Origin: Cryobacterium psychrotolerans
Lineage (GTDB): Bacteria > Actinomycetota > Actinomycetes > Actinomycetales > Microbacteriaceae
Direction of reading: 5' to 3'
Assembly: GCF_900101115.1 (NCBI RefSeq)
Contig: NZ_FNFU01000006.1
Location: 62,001 to 126,000, forward strand
DNA: 64,000 nucleotides
Positions 16,054 through 24,922 of the stretch are shown piece by piece; positions within the stretch are counted from its first letter, which is position 1, and every line of letters begins with the position of its first letter. Made by a program: the position numbers and the translations under genes. Under the pieces are notes generated by a model that saw only the letters and a list, made by a program, of their open reading frames with translations, ran no database searches and was not told the DNA's origin.

Positions 16054-18654
16054 TCACTTGCCCGGTACCGACCGCTTCGCCGCCTCACCATCGGGGGTGT
16101 AGGCGTAGAGGTTGCCGTCGAAGGCGCCGACGACGACGGTGTTGCCGCTGACCGCCGGGCCCGCGGACACCCAGGTGCCGATCTCGTGCTCCCACAATGA
16201 CCGGCCCGTGTTCGAATCGAGGGCGTAGAAGCTGCCGTTGTTCGAGCCGACGAACAGCGTGTCACCACTGAGGGCAGGCGAGCTGTGGATGCCGGCGCGG
16301 TACTGTGCGCCGGGCAGAAGGCGATCCCAGAGCACCGAACCGGTGGCGGCATCCAGGGCGGTGACTGCGCCGCTCGGGAAGCCCATGTAAATCACGTCGC
16401 CGGCAATGGTCGGGGCGGCCGGGGTGGCGCCGCCGTTCACCAGCAACGGATGCGGGCTCTTGTAGGTCCACAGCGTCGCGCCGGTGACACCGTCGCGGGC
16501 GATGATGCCGTTGTTGGAGCCGATGTAGACGCGCCCGTTTGCGGCGGACGGCACACCGTCCTGCCAGCCGCCGAGCTGGGCGCCCCCGGTCCAGAGCTTC
16601 GCGCCGGTGGTCAGGTCGTAGGCGATCACGCGGTCTGCGGTCTGGTTGCCCACGTAGACGCGGCCGTCGGCCACGGCGGGAGTGCCGTCACTCATGGTGG
16701 CGCCGCTCATTGCGGATGCCCAGATCCGCTCGCCGGTCTTCACGTCCAGGGCGATGAGCAGGCCCAGGTTGGCCTCGCCGTGCCGCGACTGATACGGGTA
16801 CAGAACCTTGCCCTCGGCCACGGTGACGCCGTAGTAGCCGTAGGTGCGCTGGTTGTAGCCCTCCGGTGCCGGCTCGGGGTCGTGCTGCCACTTCAGCTTT
16901 CCGGTGGCGGCGTCCACGGCGAACAGGGTGCCCCGCAACGTCGGAACGAACACGAGGCCGTCCGACACGGCGATGCTGCCGTGCACCGAGGACGGAACCG
17001 GGTAGCTCCACAGCTTCTTGCCGGTGGCCTGGTCGACGGCGTGCACGGCACTGTTGCTGTCGCCGTTCTCATCCCGCGTACCGGCGTAGACAATGCCCCC
17101 GACAATCACCGGAGATCCGGTGAGGAACGTCCCCTCGGTGCGGTAGGACCACGCCAGGCGTTGCCCGGCCTCGATCTTGTCGGTCGCGACGCCGGTGTGG
17201 CCCTGGTCACCGTGGTGCTGGGACCAGTTCGCGCCCGCCTTGGGCAGAATCGCGCTTTCCTTCGTCAGGGTGAATTTCGACGACGTGCTCCAGGATGCCC
17301 CGGCAGCGTCGACCGCGCGCACCTCGACGGTGTGTGCGCCGGCGCGAACGTCATCCGGCAGGGCCGAATGCCAGGTGAATTCGCCGCTTGACTTGAGCGG
17401 ACGCCAATTGCCCTCGTCGACCTTGAATTGCACCTTGGTCGGCGCGTCCGAGGTGTCGTAGGCATTCACCTGGATTCCGGGGAAGCCGTCCAGCGGAACG
17501 GACGAACCTGCGGCCGGGCTGGTGATGGTGAGGTCCTGCTGGGCCCCGTACATCCGGAAGGGATTCTTGAAGGTCTCATCCGTCATTTCCACGTATCGAA
17601 AACCGCGCGGGGAATTGTCAATCGTGTACGAACTGGAGCTGGTCTGAACGTGCTTGGCCGAGCCGGCGAATGCACTGTTCGGCTCGACGTCGTTGGAGTG
17701 TTCGTGGCCGACCAGGATGAGTTCGGCGCCGTACTGCTCGAGGATCGCGCCGTACTGGTCATACATTGAGTTCGACCCGAAGGGCACGTTCATCGGCTGA
17801 TGGGTCAGCACAACCAGGCGCTTGTCCCCGACGTTCTGGGCAAGATCCTGCTTGGCCCACTCCAGCTGTTCCTCGAAGGGTGCCGCGCCGTTGTTTTCCA
17901 GAACGAGGAAATGCCGGTCCCCGTAGTCGAAGGAATACCACTCCGGCCCGACATTGGTGCGGTAGTTGTTGATGCGCGCGGCGTAGCCGACGCCGGCTGC
18001 ATATTCATGGTTGCCGACCGCAGGCCAGACCGGAACGGGGGAGAGGGCCGTGGCCGCCTTGTAGAAGTCGAACTCGGCCTTGGTGGCGTTGTTGGTCAAA
18101 TCCCCGCTGACCTGGATGAAGGCCAGATCCTCCTTGGTGGAGTTGATCTCCTTCACCTGATCGGTGAGCTGGGCGTTCACATGGGGGTCTGCGACGTTTC
18201 CGAAGGTGAAATTGCTGCCCGCGGATTTGGGATCCTTGGTCAGCCCGAAGTCGACGCTCTTTGCTTCGCCCGTGGCGAGTTCACCCAGATCGCGGTAAAA
18301 ACGCGGGGTCTTGAACTTGTCCGTGCCGACCGAATACCCGGCGGGCTGGGTGATGAAGACGAGGTCGGTCGTGCGCCGCTGGATGGGGGTGTCCAGACTG
18401 TAGCGACCATCGGCATCCGTCACGACGATCGTGGCGCCATCCGACACGGTGACCCCGGGGAGCACCTTTTCCCGGGCGTCGAACACGTCGTTTCCGTTGC
18501 CGTCTTCGAAGACGGTTCCCGAAATCACGGCGCTGGGTGGGTCGATCGTCTGCGAGACGGCCGAGCTCAGCGGCGCGGCGACCACGAGCCCGCCCAGGAT
18601 CGCGGTGACCGCGTAAAGCCAACGGCGGAGCCGTTTGGGTGCCAGGTGTTTCAT
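16054..18654 (-). CDS. Secreted metallophosphoesterase with PQQ-type beta-propeller
   Basis: This 866-residue protein has a basic N-terminus with a hydrophobic signal (about 13-33) and a SdrD/Cna-B-like domain (ISGTVFEDGNGND..., about 44-115). A calcineurin-like phosphoesterase follows (NVADPHVN, VSGDLTNN, VGNHEY, LTHQP, GHEHSND; about 148-345), then an Ig-like domain. The last 370 residues are PQQ-like propeller blades with repeated DAATGKLKW-type motifs. The architecture indicates an extracellular phosphodiesterase or phosphatase. It is translationally coupled to the HupE-like gene by an ATGA overlap. Confidence 0.88.
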   Translation of the reverse strand: MKHLAPKRLRRWLYAVTAILGGLVVAAPLSSAVSQTIDPPSAVISGTVFEDGNGNDVFDAREKVLPGVTVSDGATIVVTDADGRYSLDTPIQRRTTDLVFITQPAGYSVGTDKFKTPRFYRDLGELATGEAKSVDFGLTKDPKSAGSNFTFGNVADPHVNAQLTDQVKEINSTKEDLAFIQVSGDLTNNATKAEFDFYKAATALSPVPVWPAVGNHEYAAGVGYAARINNYRTNVGPEWYSFDYGDRHFLVLENNGAAPFEEQLEWAKQDLAQNVGDKRLVVLTHQPMNVPFGSNSMYDQYGAILEQYGAELILVGHEHSNDVEPNSAFAGSAKHVQTSSSSYTIDNSPRGFRYVEMTDETFKNPFRMYGAQQDLTITSPAAGSSVPLDGFPGIQVNAYDTSDAPTKVQFKVDEGNWRPLKSSGEFTWHSALPDDVRAGAHTVEVRAVDAAGASWSTSSKFTLTKESAILPKAGANWSQHHGDQGHTGVATDKIEAGQRLAWSYRTEGTFLTGSPVIVGGIVYAGTRDENGDSNSAVHAVDQATGKKLWSYPVPSSVHGSIAVSDGLVFVPTLRGTLFAVDAATGKLKWQHDPEPAPEGYNQRTYGYYGVTVAEGKVLYPYQSRHGEANLGLLIALDVKTGERIWASAMSGATMSDGTPAVADGRVYVGNQTADRVIAYDLTTGAKLWTGGAQLGGWQDGVPSAANGRVYIGSNNGIIARDGVTGATLWTYKSPHPLLVNGGATPAAPTIAGDVIYMGFPSGAVTALDAATGSVLWDRLLPGAQYRAGIHSSPALSGDTLFVGSNNGSFYALDSNTGRSLWEHEIGTWVSAGPAVSGNTVVVGAFDGNLYAYTPDGEAAKRSVPGK

Positions 18655-19757
18655 GCGAGGAAGAACCTTTCTAGGAACCAGATGAGTCCGAAGACTGCGA
18701 CCACGATGGTCGCCCCCCGCACGACCGGCGCCGAGAAACGGCTCCGACGCACGAGGAGGAGTAGGGGGAAGATCACGAGCAGCAGCAGAACCTGGGCCGC
18801 TTCGATTCCAATGTTGAAACTGAGCAGCGAGGCCACCAGGTTCCAGCTGACGTCGTCGGTGATTTTCAGGGAACCGGCAAATCCCAGCCCGTGCAGCAGG
18901 CCGAACAGAAACACCACCAGGTGTCTGCGGCGCGGGGCGCCCAACAGATTCTCGATGGCCACGAATGTGATCGACAGCGCAATCAGGGGCTCCACGATGG
19001 ATGCCCCCACCTGCACCCAGCCGAGGAGCGCGGTGATCAGGCTCACGCTGTGGGCCAGGGTGAACATCGACACGACGCCCACGAGGTTGCGCAGGCTCGT
19101 CGCGCCGAGCATCACCGCGACGACGAAGAGCACGTGGTCCAGGCCGAACAAGAGGTGCTCGACGCCCATCAGCGCGAATCTGGAACTCGAGACGATGACT
19201 GAGTTCTCACCCATGAGAAGTTCATTGTGGCCGCCGTCCATCACGGTGCGGCCGCTGTCCGCACCGATCTGGTACTCGACGATGTTTGTGTGCTCGTCGG
19301 AGATCGCGTCCACGTCGGAGAAGACGTCGTACGTCAATTGGTACTGACCCGACTCGCCCGGGCAGGTGTAGGTCAGGTCCATCTGCACGTACGGATTCTC
19401 GTCACGGGTCGTCGTGGAGACTCCATCGAGGTGAGGCTCGCACGCTGCGCCATCCAGATAAATGACGACCCGTTCGGACAGGTATGCCGAAAGGTTAGCC
19501 TTTCCGGCCTCGAGCGCCGCCAGGCGAGAGGCGTCGTCGACTGCGCCCCGGGCATCCGGCCCCAGGTCGACCGCTTTGGCCAGGATCTCGTATTCGAGGC
19601 TCAGCTCGTAGGAGATTTCACGGCCGTCGCCATGAATTGTCGAGTAGCCGGCAGTGTCACGCACGTGAGCGGACGCCGGCAACGTTCCCGCGAGCAGGAA
19701 CAGGAAAACCAGCCCCAGGAGAATGGAAGATCGGGACGCAAGTAGGGCGCGATTCAT
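18651..19757 (-). CDS. HupE/UreJ-like membrane protein with extracytoplasmic N-domain
   Basis: This 368-residue protein has a signal peptide ending near PASAHV, an extracytoplasmic domain of about 160 residues and then six or seven membrane helices. The helices carry conserved histidines (GVEHLLFGLDHVLF, TLAHSVSL, LLHGLGFAG). HupE/UreJ proteins are proposed nickel/cobalt permeases; this two-domain type is of unknown substrate. The ATG at 19757 precedes the signal peptide, though no strong RBS is visible. The stop overlaps the next start. Confidence 0.85.
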   Translation of the reverse strand: MNRALLASRSSILLGLVFLFLLAGTLPASAHVRDTAGYSTIHGDGREISYELSLEYEILAKAVDLGPDARGAVDDASRLAALEAGKANLSAYLSERVVIYLDGAACEPHLDGVSTTTRDENPYVQMDLTYTCPGESGQYQLTYDVFSDVDAISDEHTNIVEYQIGADSGRTVMDGGHNELLMGENSVIVSSSRFALMGVEHLLFGLDHVLFVVAVMLGATSLRNLVGVVSMFTLAHSVSLITALLGWVQVGASIVEPLIALSITFVAIENLLGAPRRRHLVVFLFGLLHGLGFAGSLKITDDVSWNLVASLLSFNIGIEAAQVLLLLVIFPLLLLVRRSRFSAPVVRGATIVVAVFGLIWFLERFFLA

Positions 19758-19788
19758 GGCGGGAGCGGGCGGGTGGAGGGCGATGTCG

Positions 19789-20685
19789 CTAGCTGCGGCT
19801 CCCAAGGAACTCCTCCAGCGCGGCCAGGTCATCGGTATTTATGTGGTCTACGCCGGCCTCGTGCAGCTCGGTCCAGATGGCTTCGCGGGCTTCCCCCGGC
19901 ACATCGAGGGTCGCCCAGAAGCGCACGCGGTAGCCCTGGGCGTGCGCCACCCGCACGTATTCGCGCAACCTGGCCTTCTCGCTCTCCGGCATCACCCCGA
20001 CACCCCGCCAGGCGAAAAGCTTGTTCCAGTTGTCACTGACCAGCGGCATGAGATCGGCCGGTATGCCGGACGCCAGATCGCCGGAGCGTCCGTCGTAGAA
20101 GGCAAACCGCGAGTCACGGTTCCGCATGGTTTCCAGGGGCCGGTTGCCGCTGACCACGGCGATAACCGGTCCGGTTTTAGTCTTGCCGTTGGAGTACCGG
20201 GTCATGATGGACGGGTGCTCTGCCAGCTCTTCCTCGATCGCAGCGTAGGTGCTCTCGCCGTCGCTCTTGATGTCGATCAGCAGTTGGAAGGTGCCATCCC
20301 AGCCGGGGTAGACGCTGTGATCCTGCCCGCGGATGAGACTGTCAAGCGGATCTAGGTAGAGGCTTTCGAGAGTGACCCCCGGCTGGACATTCGCGAGGTC
20401 GTGAGCGACGAGAAGCTCGCCATTGACGAGCCAGACATCGGCTTCGACACTGGTGAATCCGTGTTCGAGGGCGTCGAATAGCGGCCGGTCATGCTCATAG
20501 TCATTGTGAGCGTGGGCGGCACCCTGCGGTTCGCCGAGGACGACGTTGGCCTGTGATGGTGCGGCCGCCTGTGCCGAGGCGGCGGGCTGCGAGGGTGCGG
20601 CCGCACCGGTGACGGCGGCGAGGGCAACGAGCGCCGAAGCGGCAGTCCCGCCGAGAACGCCCCGTCGGGAAGTAGTTGACCGCAT
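19789..20685 (-). CDS. Tat-exported PI-PLC/GDPD-like phosphodiesterase
   Basis: This 298-residue protein has a Tat-type signal (TSRRGVLGG with a following hydrophobic stretch). The TIM-barrel phosphodiesterase signature is AHAHNDYEHDRPL, FTSVEADVWL and LVAHD, with the catalytic His pair and Glu/Asp metal ligands. It should cleave glycerophosphodiesters or similar lipid head groups outside the cell. It is the first gene of a three-gene minus-strand cluster with the HupE-like and phosphoesterase genes, suggesting combined phosphate or lipid scavenging. Confidence 0.87.
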   Translation of the reverse strand: MRSTTSRRGVLGGTAASALVALAAVTGAAAPSQPAASAQAAAPSQANVVLGEPQGAAHAHNDYEHDRPLFDALEHGFTSVEADVWLVNGELLVAHDLANVQPGVTLESLYLDPLDSLIRGQDHSVYPGWDGTFQLLIDIKSDGESTYAAIEEELAEHPSIMTRYSNGKTKTGPVIAVVSGNRPLETMRNRDSRFAFYDGRSGDLASGIPADLMPLVSDNWNKLFAWRGVGVMPESEKARLREYVRVAHAQGYRVRFWATLDVPGEAREAIWTELHEAGVDHINTDDLAALEEFLGSRS

Positions 20686-20804
20686 GACATGCTCCTTGCG
20701 TGTTCGAGTTGGTTCGGTTCAGTCCGAATGCGCAACGGCCTTAGGTCTATCGGCGCCGGCTGAACTGGTGGCGCTGGTCTGGCAAACGCAGCATGAACGG
20801 ACCC

Positions 20805-20860
20805 GTTGATGATTGAAAGTGATCCAAACTAGTATTCTGGGGTCATAAGTAATCAAGATC
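20805..20860 (+). promoter_or_regulatory. AT-rich control region of nagB
   Basis: The stretch before nagB holds TTGATGATTGAAAGTGATCC. Its complement reads GATCACTTTCAATCATC, resembling the RATCAC boxes found at 30617-30801 before the amino-sugar operon. The sequence AAACTAGTATT follows. A shared DeoR-type regulator is the likely ligand. Confidence 0.4.
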
Positions 20861-20875
20861 GAAGGCGGATGTCCG

Positions 20876-21661
20876 ATGGCCGAAGTCATTGTTGTTGAGA
20901 ACGCGGATGCCGCCGGTGAGCTCATCGCCGCCTCGATCCGCGCGCTGATCGAGGCCCGGCCCGACGCGGTCCTCGGCCTGGCCACCGGGTCGACGCCGCT
21001 GCCGATCTACCGCTCGCTGGCCCGCTCGTTCGCCGATCGCCCGCTCGACGTTTCACAGGTGCGCGGCTTCTCCCTGGACGAATACGTCGGCCTGCCGGCG
21101 GGGCATCCGGAAAGCTACCGCTCGGTCATCACCCGCGACGTCGTCACCCCGCTCGGGCTCACGCCGGGCAACATCCACGTGCCCAGCGGCGACCCGGCCG
21201 GTCTGCCCGCCGCCGGCGCCGACTACGAGCGGGCCATCGTGCGGGCCGGGGGAGTGGACCTGCAGATCCTCGGGATCGGCCGCACCGGGCACCTGGGCTT
21301 CAACGAGCCCGGCTCGTCGTTCGAATCGCTCACCCGGGTGAAGACCCTGACCCCGCAGACCCGGGCCGACAACGCCCGCTTCTTCGCCTCTGCCGACGAC
21401 GTGCCGGTGCACTGCATCACCCAGGGGCTCGGCACGATCCGGCGTGCCCGCCACCTCGTGCTGCTGGCCGTCGGCGAGGGCAAGGCCGCGGCGATCGCCG
21501 CGGCGGTCGAGGGGCCGGTCACGGCCAGCCAGCCCGGCTCGGCCATCCAGCTGCACCCGCACGTCACGGTCGTCGTCGACGAGGCGGCGGCGAGCATGCT
21601 CGCGAACCTCGACTACTACCGCTACGCCTGGGCGAACAAGCCGGCCTGGCAGGGCATCTAG
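20876..21661 (+). CDS. nagB: Glucosamine-6-phosphate deaminase
   Basis: This 261-residue protein has LGLATGSTPLPIYR (phosphate binding), GFSLDEYVGL (catalytic Asp) and GIGRTGHLGFNEPGSS (ring opening). The length is normal for the family. It converts glucosamine-6-phosphate to fructose-6-phosphate and ammonia in the cytoplasm. It is transcribed alone, away from the nagA operon, and ends at a large palindrome. Confidence 0.96.
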   Translation: MAEVIVVENADAAGELIAASIRALIEARPDAVLGLATGSTPLPIYRSLARSFADRPLDVSQVRGFSLDEYVGLPAGHPESYRSVITRDVVTPLGLTPGNIHVPSGDPAGLPAAGADYERAIVRAGGVDLQILGIGRTGHLGFNEPGSSFESLTRVKTLTPQTRADNARFFASADDVPVHCITQGLGTIRRARHLVLLAVGEGKAAAIAAAVEGPVTASQPGSAIQLHPHVTVVVDEAAASMLANLDYYRYAWANKPAWQGI

Positions 21662-21725
21662 CCCCGCCTCCTCCGGCCGCCGCGACCCGGCATCCGTTTC
21701 GCCCTCTTTCACCCCACCCGTCCTC

Positions 21726-21788
21726 CGCCGAACTGTGAGTTTGGCACCTTCGTTGGGCGTGGGAAGGTGCCAAAGTCACAGTTCGGCG
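21726..21788. repeat. Intergenic palindrome class B
   Basis: Two 25-bp arms (21726-21750 and 21764-21788) pair with one mismatch around the loop CGTTGGGCGTGGG. It lies between the convergent nagB and TSUP genes. The loop and the closing CCTT/AAGG pairs are shared with the class C palindromes near 51.7 and 52.7 kb although the outer stems are unrelated. Confidence 0.88.
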
Positions 21789-21853
21789 AGCGGGTCTGGG
21801 GCGCGAGTCGGGGCGCCTGGGAGATCGGTCAGGCCGGGCCGGGTCAGGCCGGG

Positions 21854-22657
21854 TCAGGTCACGAAGAGGACTACGGCGGCGACGACGGCGACGGCCACGA
21901 GGATGGTGCGGAGCACGGGCGCGGACAGGCGGCGGCCGATGTGCGAGCCCAGCCAGCCGCCCGTGGCGGCGCCGATGCCGATCAGGATCGCGATCTGCCA
22001 GTCGACGGTGCCGCTGGTGATGAAGATGATCGCCGAGACGAGGTTCGCGACCCCGGCCAGCACGTTCTTGGCGCCGTTGGCGCGGTGCATGTCGGTGGAC
22101 CAGAGGATGCCGAGCAGCGCGAGCAGCACCACGCCCTGCGCCGCGCCGAAGTAGCCGCCGTACACGCCCGTGGCGAGCACCCCGAGCACGAGCCCGAGGG
22201 TGAGCGGCCGGGTATCCGTTTTGGTCAGTACCGAGGATTTGGTCGGCACCGAGCCGGCGGGAGCGGCCGGTGCCTTGCGCCGCACCCACCGGGCCACGCG
22301 CGGCTGGATGGCCGAGAGCACCGCGGCCAGAAGCAGCAGGAACGGCACGACGGCGGAGAAGACGTCCCCGGGGAGCACGAGCAGCAGCAGCCCGCCGCTG
22401 ATGCCGCCGATGGCGGAGAACAGCGCCATCCAGGCGACCGGGCGCCACTGGGAGGCCAGCTCGCGACGGTAACCGTAGGCGCCGGCGACCGACCCGGGGA
22501 TCAGGCCGACGGTGTTCGACACGTTCGCGGTGATCGGCGGAACACCCAGCGCCAGCAGCACCGGGAAGGTGATCAGCGTGCCGGCGCCGGCCACCACGTT
22601 GATGATGCCCGCGGCGACCCCGGCGACCAGGATGATCGCGCTTTCGAGCAGGGTCAT
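21854..22657 (-). CDS. TSUP (TauE/SafE) family permease
   Basis: This 267-residue membrane protein has eight predicted helices in the TauE/SafE pattern (GIINVVAGAGTLITFP and later GVYGGYFGAAQGV). TSUP proteins move sulfite, sulfonates or small organic acids; the substrate here is unknown. Its ATG overlaps the stop of the dehydrogenase gene, so the pair is a transcription and translation unit, possibly handling a C3/C4 hydroxy acid. Confidence 0.9.
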   Translation of the reverse strand: MTLLESAIILVAGVAAGIINVVAGAGTLITFPVLLALGVPPITANVSNTVGLIPGSVAGAYGYRRELASQWRPVAWMALFSAIGGISGGLLLLVLPGDVFSAVVPFLLLLAAVLSAIQPRVARWVRRKAPAAPAGSVPTKSSVLTKTDTRPLTLGLVLGVLATGVYGGYFGAAQGVVLLALLGILWSTDMHRANGAKNVLAGVANLVSAIIFITSGTVDWQIAILIGIGAATGGWLGSHIGRRLSAPVLRTILVAVAVVAAVVLFVT

Positions 22658-23607
22658 GCGTGAGGCGCCGGTGTCGGGGCAGGGTCCGTGGCAGCGGCCG
22701 GCGACGCGGCAGTCTCGCCGAGGGTCCCGTCGACGAGTTTCACGATCGCGGAGCAGTCCCGGGCTCCCTCGCCCGCGTCGATCAGCCGCTGCATCAGCTG
22801 CTGCACGTGCTCGCCGATCTCCAGCGGGGTGTTGGTGGCGTTCGCCGCGGCGACGGCCAGGTTGATGTCCTTGTTGGCCAGCTCGGCCGTGAACGTGGGC
22901 GCGAAGTCGCGGTTGGCCGCCGATGACGGCACCACCCCGGCGACGGGATACCAGGTGCGCAGCGCCCAGCTGTCCCCGGACGACACCGACGCGATGTCCC
23001 AGAACACCTGCTTGTCGAGCCCAAGGCGATCGGCGAGCACGGCGCCCTCTGCGGCCCCGGCGAGGTTGATGAACAGCATCAGGTTGTTGCAGATCTTGGC
23101 GGCCTGGCCGGTCGTCGCGGCCCCGGTCGGGATGATGTTGGCCGACATCGGCTCGATGAACACGCTCGCAGCGGCCACGGATGCGGGATCGCCGCCGATC
23201 ATGAACGTGAGCGTTCCGGCCTCCGCGCCGCTGATCCCGCCCGACACCGGGGCGTCCACGAACCGGAACCCGGCCTCGGCGGCCGCATCGTGCAGCTTCC
23301 GGGCGGAGTCCATGTCGATGGTGGAGGAGTCCACGAGCAGGGTGCCCGGCGCGGCCGATTCGAGCACGCCGCCCTCGCCCAGGTACACGGCGAGAGCGTG
23401 CTCGCCTCTGGGGAGCATGGTGAACACCACGTCGGCGCCGGCGACGGCATCCGCGATGCTCGTGGCCGGGGTGAGCCCGGATGCCGCGGCGGCAGTGAGC
23501 GCGGCGGGGCTGAGGTCGAACCCACGCACGGCGTGCCCGGCCTTCACGAGGTTTGCGGTCATCGGGCCGCCCATGTTGCCGAGGCCGATCCATCCGATTG
23601 TTGCCAT
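22654..23607 (-). CDS. 3-hydroxyisobutyrate dehydrogenase-family oxidoreductase
   Basis: This 317-residue protein has an N-terminal Rossmann motif (IGWIGLGNMGGPMTANLVKAG region), VSGGISGAEAGTLTFM and the catalytic lysine in AKICNNLML (about 172). Family members reduce tartronate semialdehyde or oxidise 3-hydroxyisobutyrate; the exact substrate is not decided by sequence. AAGGAG lies 8 nt before the ATG at 23607. It is followed without a gap by the TSUP permease. Confidence 0.9.
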   Translation of the reverse strand: MATIGWIGLGNMGGPMTANLVKAGHAVRGFDLSPAALTAAAASGLTPATSIADAVAGADVVFTMLPRGEHALAVYLGEGGVLESAAPGTLLVDSSTIDMDSARKLHDAAAEAGFRFVDAPVSGGISGAEAGTLTFMIGGDPASVAAASVFIEPMSANIIPTGAATTGQAAKICNNLMLFINLAGAAEGAVLADRLGLDKQVFWDIASVSSGDSWALRTWYPVAGVVPSSAANRDFAPTFTAELANKDINLAVAAANATNTPLEIGEHVQQLMQRLIDAGEGARDCSAIVKLVDGTLGETAASPAAATDPAPTPAPHA

Positions 23608-23734
23608 GACGCAAGCTCCTTCGCTCGGGCCGTGACACCCAGTCGTTCCCACCGGTCGTTCTGCAGATCGTTTGCGCCCCGGTCAGGGCGCCACGTTGTC
23701 CAGCCTAGGTGCGCGGGCGCGCCCAGGGGTCTCG

Positions 23735-23977
23735 TCAGCGGGACGAGACAGTGGTGAACGATGCGATCGCCGCATCCAAACGGTCGAAGAGGTAGTGCCG
23801 GCGCGGCGCCTCGATATTCATGACCTCGAAACTCAAACCGCGCTGCCGGATGTAGCCGAGCACCTTTTTGGGTGACCGCTCGTCTCGGCGCCGGTCGCCC
23901 ACGCGCCACTCGTGGTCGGACAGATGACGCACCTCGAGGTGTTCTGCCGCGCATGGCTCATGATCGTGATTCGACAC
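23735..23977 (-). CDS. Small conserved-looking cytoplasmic protein
   Basis: This 80-residue protein has a GTG start preceded by AAGGAG at ideal spacing. It is highly charged (SDHEWRVGDRRRDERSPKKV) and ends in an aromatic patch (PRRHYLFDRLDAAIASF). There are no membrane segments or known motif. The RBS and intact frame support a real gene, but the function is unknown. Confidence 0.7.
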   Translation of the reverse strand: MSNHDHEPCAAEHLEVRHLSDHEWRVGDRRRDERSPKKVLGYIRQRGLSFEVMNIEAPRRHYLFDRLDAAIASFTTVSSR

Positions 23978-24191
23978 TGAATCTCCTTCTGGTTGATCGG
24001 TGTGGTGCACCCGGCCGCTGTCCTGGTCGACCCGGTCCCTGCCGAACATGGCTTCAACGGTACTGCTCCCGGCTGCGCGAATGCTGCAGGGAGGGGGCCG
24101 TTGCCGGTGAATCGCAGGCGCGTGGGAGTGCGCGCCCGGCGCGTCGTGGGCGCCGGATCGATGTGGGCGGCGGATCGCTGCGCGCGCCGGG

Positions 24192-24905
24192 TCAGGGCCG
24201 GGTGGCGCCCAGCTCGGCGATGACGGCGCGTACCAGGGCGGCGTCGGTGACCAGCCCGCCGTCACCGCGCGGTCCGGGGACCTGGGCGCGCAGGTGCACC
24301 TCCGTGACCCCGGTGTCCGCGACGAGCCGGGCGACATTCGCCACGCGCACCGAGCCGCCGGCCAGGATGACCGGACCCCCGGGCTCCCTCGCCATCAGCT
24401 CGCGCAGCACCGGGGCCCCCTCCGCGGCCGTGGCCGCGCCCCCGGAGGTGAGAATGCGCACCACGCCGAGCCCGGCGAGCGCGTCGTGCGCGGCGAACAG
24501 GTCCCGGGCCGCGTCGAAGGCCTTGTGGCAGGTCGCCGGCACCCCCTCCGCCGCGGCGATCAGCTCCCGCATCGCCGGGATGTCGATGTCGCCGGCCGCG
24601 GTCAGCACGCCGAAGACCAGCCCGACCGGAGCGGGCGCCTGGGCGGCGAGGTCCCGCACGGCGCGAACATCCGCGAGCATCACCGACAGTTCGCTCGCCG
24701 AGTGCACGAAGTCGCCGCCCCGCGGTCGAATCATCACCTGCACGCCGAGGGTCGTCACCGACTCGAGCACCCGGGCGATGAGGCCGAAACTGGGCGTTGT
24801 CCCGCCCTCGGCGAGGTTCGCGCAGAGTTCCACCCGGTCGGCGCCGGCGCTTTCGGCCGCGAGGGTGCCGGCCAGGTCGTCCACGCAGATTTCGACGAGC
24901 GTCAT
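24192..24905 (-). CDS. cutC: CutC-family protein
   Basis: This 237-residue TIM-barrel protein has EICVDDLAGTLAAESAGADR, VELCANLAEGGTTPS, MIRPRGGDFVHS, CHKAFDA and ILTSGG, the standard CutC blocks. The family was named for copper homeostasis in E. coli, but the role is disputed and several homologues lie in sugar operons. Here it is the last gene of the amino-sugar operon, 17 bp after nagA, which favours a carbohydrate-related role. Confidence 0.92.
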   Translation of the reverse strand: MTLVEICVDDLAGTLAAESAGADRVELCANLAEGGTTPSFGLIARVLESVTTLGVQVMIRPRGGDFVHSASELSVMLADVRAVRDLAAQAPAPVGLVFGVLTAAGDIDIPAMRELIAAAEGVPATCHKAFDAARDLFAAHDALAGLGVVRILTSGGAATAAEGAPVLRELMAREPGGPVILAGGSVRVANVARLVADTGVTEVHLRAQVPGPRGDGGLVTDAALVRAVIAELGATRP

Positions 24906-24922
24906 CGTCTCGGCACGCCCGA

